Shown here piece by piece: positions 60,730 to 61,285 of a DNA stretch of 61,285 nucleotides. The translations under genes and the position numbers were made by a program. The stretch's first letter is position 1; each line of letters opens with the position of its first letter. The stretch covers positions 1 to 61,285 of the forward strand of contig ONNR01000027.1 of NCBI GenBank assembly GCA_900319235.1. Direction: 5' to 3'. Origin of the DNA: an uncultured Prevotellaceae bacterium. GTDB lineage: Bacteria > Bacteroidota > Bacteroidia > Bacteroidales > UBA3663. A model generated the notes under the pieces. That model worked only from the letters and a program-made list of their open reading frames with translations. It searched no databases and was not told the origin of the DNA.

Positions 60730-60860
60730 AAGAAGGCTGCGCATTCGTAGAATGTGCGCTGGTGGTGGAGAAAGACAGTTGGGAGAGCTCGCTATCACAG
60801 ATGGCTATCTCCATCAGCAGCACAGGGCGAAGCCCAGCCTTCTTAAAAAGCTTTTTTTTT
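60730..60860 (+). other. Second cloverleaf-like folded element with U-tract
   Basis: AAGAAGGCTG (60730-60739) and CAGCCTTCTT (60835-60844) close a 115-nt element. Inside, GCGCATTC/GAATGTGCGC (60739-60759) and GGGC-GAA-GCCC (60825-60835) abut the stem on each side, and GATGG-CTATCT-CCATC (60800-60815) is a central arm. T9 follows at 60852-60860, ending at the amidase stop. Same plan as 60313-60450 but facing the other way. Confidence 0.5.
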
Positions 60861-60861
60861 C

Positions 60862-61284
60862 TTATTGAAAAATGTACTGATACTCGACTGAGGCAGGAGG
60901 ATCGAGACAAGGACAAGCCTTTCGGGGATTGAGTTCGCAGTGACCCACGATGCGTGCCTCGGGATAGATCTCGTGAAGGATGCGCAGCACCTCATCCAGT
61001 GCTACCATCTGCTCGGCCGTGCGATTGTCCTCGTACTTGACATCGGGGCTGCACGAGTGACCGCCCTCGTAGCAGATGCCAATGCTGCTCGTGTTGTAGC
61101 CCTTCACGTGACAACCGCGTTCAGCAACAGGTCGGCAATAGAACAAGGTACCATCGCGCCTTACATAAATGTGATAGCCTGGATATGCACCATAGCCTTT
61201 GTTGCGATGGCTGCGCATCAGCTTCTCGATGGTGAAGTCCTGGTCGGGACGCGTGTCCGAGCAGTGGAGCACCAGCAGGTCAAT
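60862..61284 (-). CDS. N-acetylmuramoyl-L-alanine amidase, 5' end outside the window
   Basis: An amidase_2 (T7-lysozyme-like) enzyme that cuts the amide between MurNAc and L-Ala. The reading frame continues past the window end (IDLLVLHCSDTR is the first visible part), so the true start is not seen; 140 codons remain. Zinc ligands are His in VLHCSD, His in IVGHCELN and Cys in KACPCLD; the catalytic Lys is in PRKACP and GYHIYVRRDGTLF gives the usual Tyr. NTSSIGICYEGGHSC is also a family motif. No signal peptide is visible. Such genes occur in phage-like and HU-linked islands of Bacteroidales. Confidence 0.88.
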   Translation of the reverse strand: MDLLVLHCSDTRPDQDFTIEKLMRSHRNKGYGAYPGYHIYVRRDGTLFYCRPVAERGCHVKGYNTSSIGICYEGGHSCSPDVKYEDNRTAEQMVALDEVLRILHEIYPEARIVGHCELNPRKACPCLDPPASVEYQYIFQ

Positions 61285-61285
61285 C

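Noticed and set aside
60559..60798. Short minus-strand coding frame in the structured region
   Set aside because: It crosses three terminator hairpins, is low in complexity, and has no family pattern.
60313..60860. tmRNA, RNase P RNA or 6S RNA
   Set aside because: None of the conserved cores of these RNAs (tRNA-like CCA end and tag, P4 helix, central bubble) could be found on either strand.
60862..61284. Prophage
   Set aside because: A single amidase gene at the edge is not enough; no capsid, terminase, integrase or tail genes are present.

Overview
The window is chromosomal DNA from a Bacteroidales bacterium and reads most like the Prevotella/Segatella group. The reasons are a SusC/SusD pair, TonB-dependent receptors, many short-lipobox lipoproteins, BspA-type leucine-rich repeat proteins, and promoters of the Bacteroidetes form (TTTG or TTG, about 20 bp, then TAnnTTTG), which can be picked out by eye upstream of more than a dozen genes. 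There are no rRNA genes and one tRNA gene (Val, anticodon UAC).

Layout. 1-97: the 3' end (domains V and VI) of a group II intron that lies mostly outside the window. 132-4836 (minus): a Nudix-type pentose regulator, xylulokinase and a secreted CotH-like protein. 5689-15494 (plus): SusC, SusD, a small lipoprotein, a TolB-like beta-propeller with one haem c motif, and a GH67 alpha-glucuronidase. With mannonate dehydratase (18262-19515) and xylulokinase this makes a glucuronoxylan theme: uptake of oligosaccharides, removal of (methyl)glucuronate, then entry of xylulose and glucuronate into central metabolism. 15712-18016: a FISUMP-like lipoprotein, hairpins, a ten-copy 42-bp repeat array and an ATPase gene broken by an internal deletion. 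19681-28684: housekeeping genes (mfd, tRNA-Val, a YgiQ-type radical SAM protein, a zinc metallopeptidase, a MerR regulator, and a RelA/SpoT homologue with an altered synthetase site).

28878-42290 is the least understood part. Two secreted GLUG/calycin-like proteins are followed by a TonB-dependent receptor, a DUF4876-like lipoprotein, a DUF6850-like outer-membrane protein, a lipoprotein with a Cys/His-rich motif, an ABC ATPase, a small permease and a DUF4857-like protein. This could be one envelope-spanning transport or trafficking system. kdsB follows, then a small regulator-like protein paired with a membrane Ser/Thr kinase whose exported half is BspA-like leucine-rich repeats, then a uracil-DNA-glycosylase-like protein. 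46324-54212 (minus) is a four-gene polysaccharide operon (DUF1593, GH3, GH3, carboxylesterase). After it come a BspA-like protein, a small winged-helix protein, a GH78 rhamnosidase, a second CGGCCG repeat array, an AraC-type domain protein, an unusually structured 550-bp non-coding region, and a partial amidase.

A second theme is short tandem repeats. Heptad (7-bp) and nonamer (9-bp) arrays sit at gene ends and in leaders throughout, and two have probably been taken up in frame into genes (GH67 and mfd). All functional names rest on reading the translated sequence and motifs; no database search was run.
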